A DNA stretch of 5,631 bases, taken from an uncultured Clostridia bacterium (GTDB taxonomy: Bacteria > Bacillota > Clostridia > Christensenellales > Maliibacteriaceae). The notes beneath the pieces are model-generated. The model was not told the DNA's origin, searched no databases, and saw only the letters and a program-made list of their open reading frames with translations. The stretch covers positions 1 through 5,631 of the forward strand of contig CAKTSO010000123.1 of assembly GCA_934613185.1 (NCBI GenBank). The letters are read 5' to 3'. This document shows positions 5,176 to 5,631 of this stretch, piece by piece. The position numbers and the translations under genes are program-made. Every line of letters starts with the position of its first letter. The stretch's first letter is position 1.

Positions 5176-5562
5176 ATGAAGAAAAAATGGATCGCCGCCG
5201 TTCTCGTTTTCGCCGCGTTGCTTGCCTGTTATCTGTTCGGCACGGGCTTTATGAAAAACGGCGCGGTATATGTCGCCGATTTCGCCGTTTCCGAAGACGA
5301 CAGCATGATCACGCTGAACGTGGGCGTCGGCGTATCGATGGGCTATGTGCGAAAGCTCGCCGTGCATCAGCAATCGGGCGGGAAGCTCTATCTGGACCCC
5401 TATTACGCGTTCGGCGGGATCAACGGCTCGCTCGGTGCGCGGTCGCTGTACACGCTTTTGCTCGAGGACGATACGACCGTCATTGCGCTTTGGCGGAACG
5501 AAAACTGCTACGAAGAAGTTCTGCATAAAAACGCGGACGGCGCGTGGGAGCACGTCAAATAA
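5176..5562 (+). CDS. Small membrane-anchored or secreted protein of unknown function
   Basis: The protein has 128 residues. A short basic start (MKKKW) is followed by a hydrophobic segment (about residues 5-24), best read as a single N-terminal anchor or uncleaved signal. LLAC ending at Cys18 resembles a lipobox only loosely. The remaining roughly 100 residues are predicted extracytoplasmic, with alternating strand-like segments: VADFAVSEDDSMITLNVGV, VSMGYVRKL, a Tyr/Gly-rich YYAFGGINGSLGA, YTLLLEDDTTVIALW, and a terminal ...YEEVLHKNADGAWEHVK. I recall similar short uncharacterised proteins in Clostridia sharing the sequence order VGV-SMGY-AFGG-N-S-GA, but I do not know a function. GAAAGG lies 9 nt before the ATG, supporting the start. 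It has its own promoter and is followed by a hairpin. Its coding character matches the neighbours; no sign of truncation. Confidence 0.85.
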   Translation: MKKKWIAAVLVFAALLACYLFGTGFMKNGAVYVADFAVSEDDSMITLNVGVGVSMGYVRKLAVHQQSGGKLYLDPYYAFGGINGSLGARSLYTLLLEDDTTVIALWRNENCYEEVLHKNADGAWEHVK

Positions 5563-5601
5563 AAACGGCGGGAAGCATTGAAAGCTTCGCGCCGCCGGTT
5601 T
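5557..5601. terminator. Hairpin after the small orphan gene, stronger as a minus-strand terminator
   Basis: CGGCGG-GAAGC (5566-5576), loop AUUGAAA, GCUUC (5584-5588), a three-base GCG bulge and CCGCCG (5592-5597) form an 11-pair stem. Rightward it is followed only by GUUUAUG, a poor U tract. Read on the minus strand it is followed by UUUUUAUUU (5565-5557), a good U tract, so it probably terminates a convergent gene lying beyond the right edge as well as closing the orphan gene. Confidence 0.7.
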
Positions 5602-5613
5602 ATGCAAGCGGAT

Positions 5614-5630
5614 GCGGGAATTGTTCCCGC
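5614..5630. repeat. Perfect 7-bp hairpin at the window end
   Basis: GCGGGAA (5614-5620), loop TTG, TTCCCGC (5624-5630). It is GC-rich and could be the stem of a second terminator, but the bases that would show a U tract lie outside the window. Confidence 0.5.
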
Positions 5631-5631
5631 G

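Noticed and set aside
5218..5229. Lipobox (LLAC, Cys18) making the small orphan a lipoprotein
   Set aside because: Leu at the -2 position is atypical and hydrophobic residues continue after the cysteine, so a transmembrane anchor fits better; left as an open alternative only.

Overview
The window looks like chromosomal DNA from a fairly GC-rich Firmicute of the Clostridia, possibly a gut-associated lineage. This is an inference. It rests on strong AGGAG-type ribosome binding sites, a THI-box (TPP) riboswitch working through an intrinsic terminator, a SipW-type signal peptide of the kind common in Bacilli and Clostridia, and a clostridial-looking thiM-thiE-phosphatase-thiD gene order. No mobile element, CRISPR array, tRNA or rRNA was seen.

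Left part (1-3421, all minus strand): a thiamine salvage operon. Its sigma70-type promoter (3393-3421) starts a leader holding a TPP riboswitch (about 3295-3385) and a terminator hairpin (3245-3283). A 14-pair antiterminator between aptamer core and terminator can be read directly from the sequence. Then come thiM (hydroxyethylthiazole kinase), thiE (thiamine phosphate synthase), a HAD phosphatase whose ATG overlaps the thiE stop codon (ATGA), thiD (HMP/HMP-P kinase), and the first 24 codons of a probable SAM-dependent methyltransferase leaving the window at base 1. ThiM phosphorylates the thiazole alcohol, ThiD makes HMP-PP, and ThiE joins them to thiamine monophosphate (TMP). No de novo thiC or thiG and no TMP kinase (thiL) are present here, so the coupled phosphatase is a candidate for releasing thiamine from TMP for a pyrophosphokinase encoded elsewhere.

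Middle (3422-3745): a divergent intergenic region, AT-rich at its centre, with a 9-bp inverted repeat, a second strong promoter facing right, and a roughly 95-nt leader that can fold into two hairpins before an AGGAGG site.

Right part (3746-5631, plus strand): a 427-residue secreted protein with a TasA/camelysin-like N-terminal part and a glycine-rich repetitive beta-helix-like C-terminal part, closed by a strong terminator. Next, from its own extended -10 promoter, comes a 128-residue membrane-anchored or secreted protein of unknown function. The window ends in two hairpins, the first of which resembles a terminator for a convergent minus-strand gene beyond the edge.

The window is mostly ordinary accessory metabolism and cell-surface genes. 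I see no clear evidence of a wholly new system. The points most worth a second look are the riboswitch switching mechanism, the phosphatase in the thi operon, the SipW-type/beta-helix protein and the small conserved-looking orphan.
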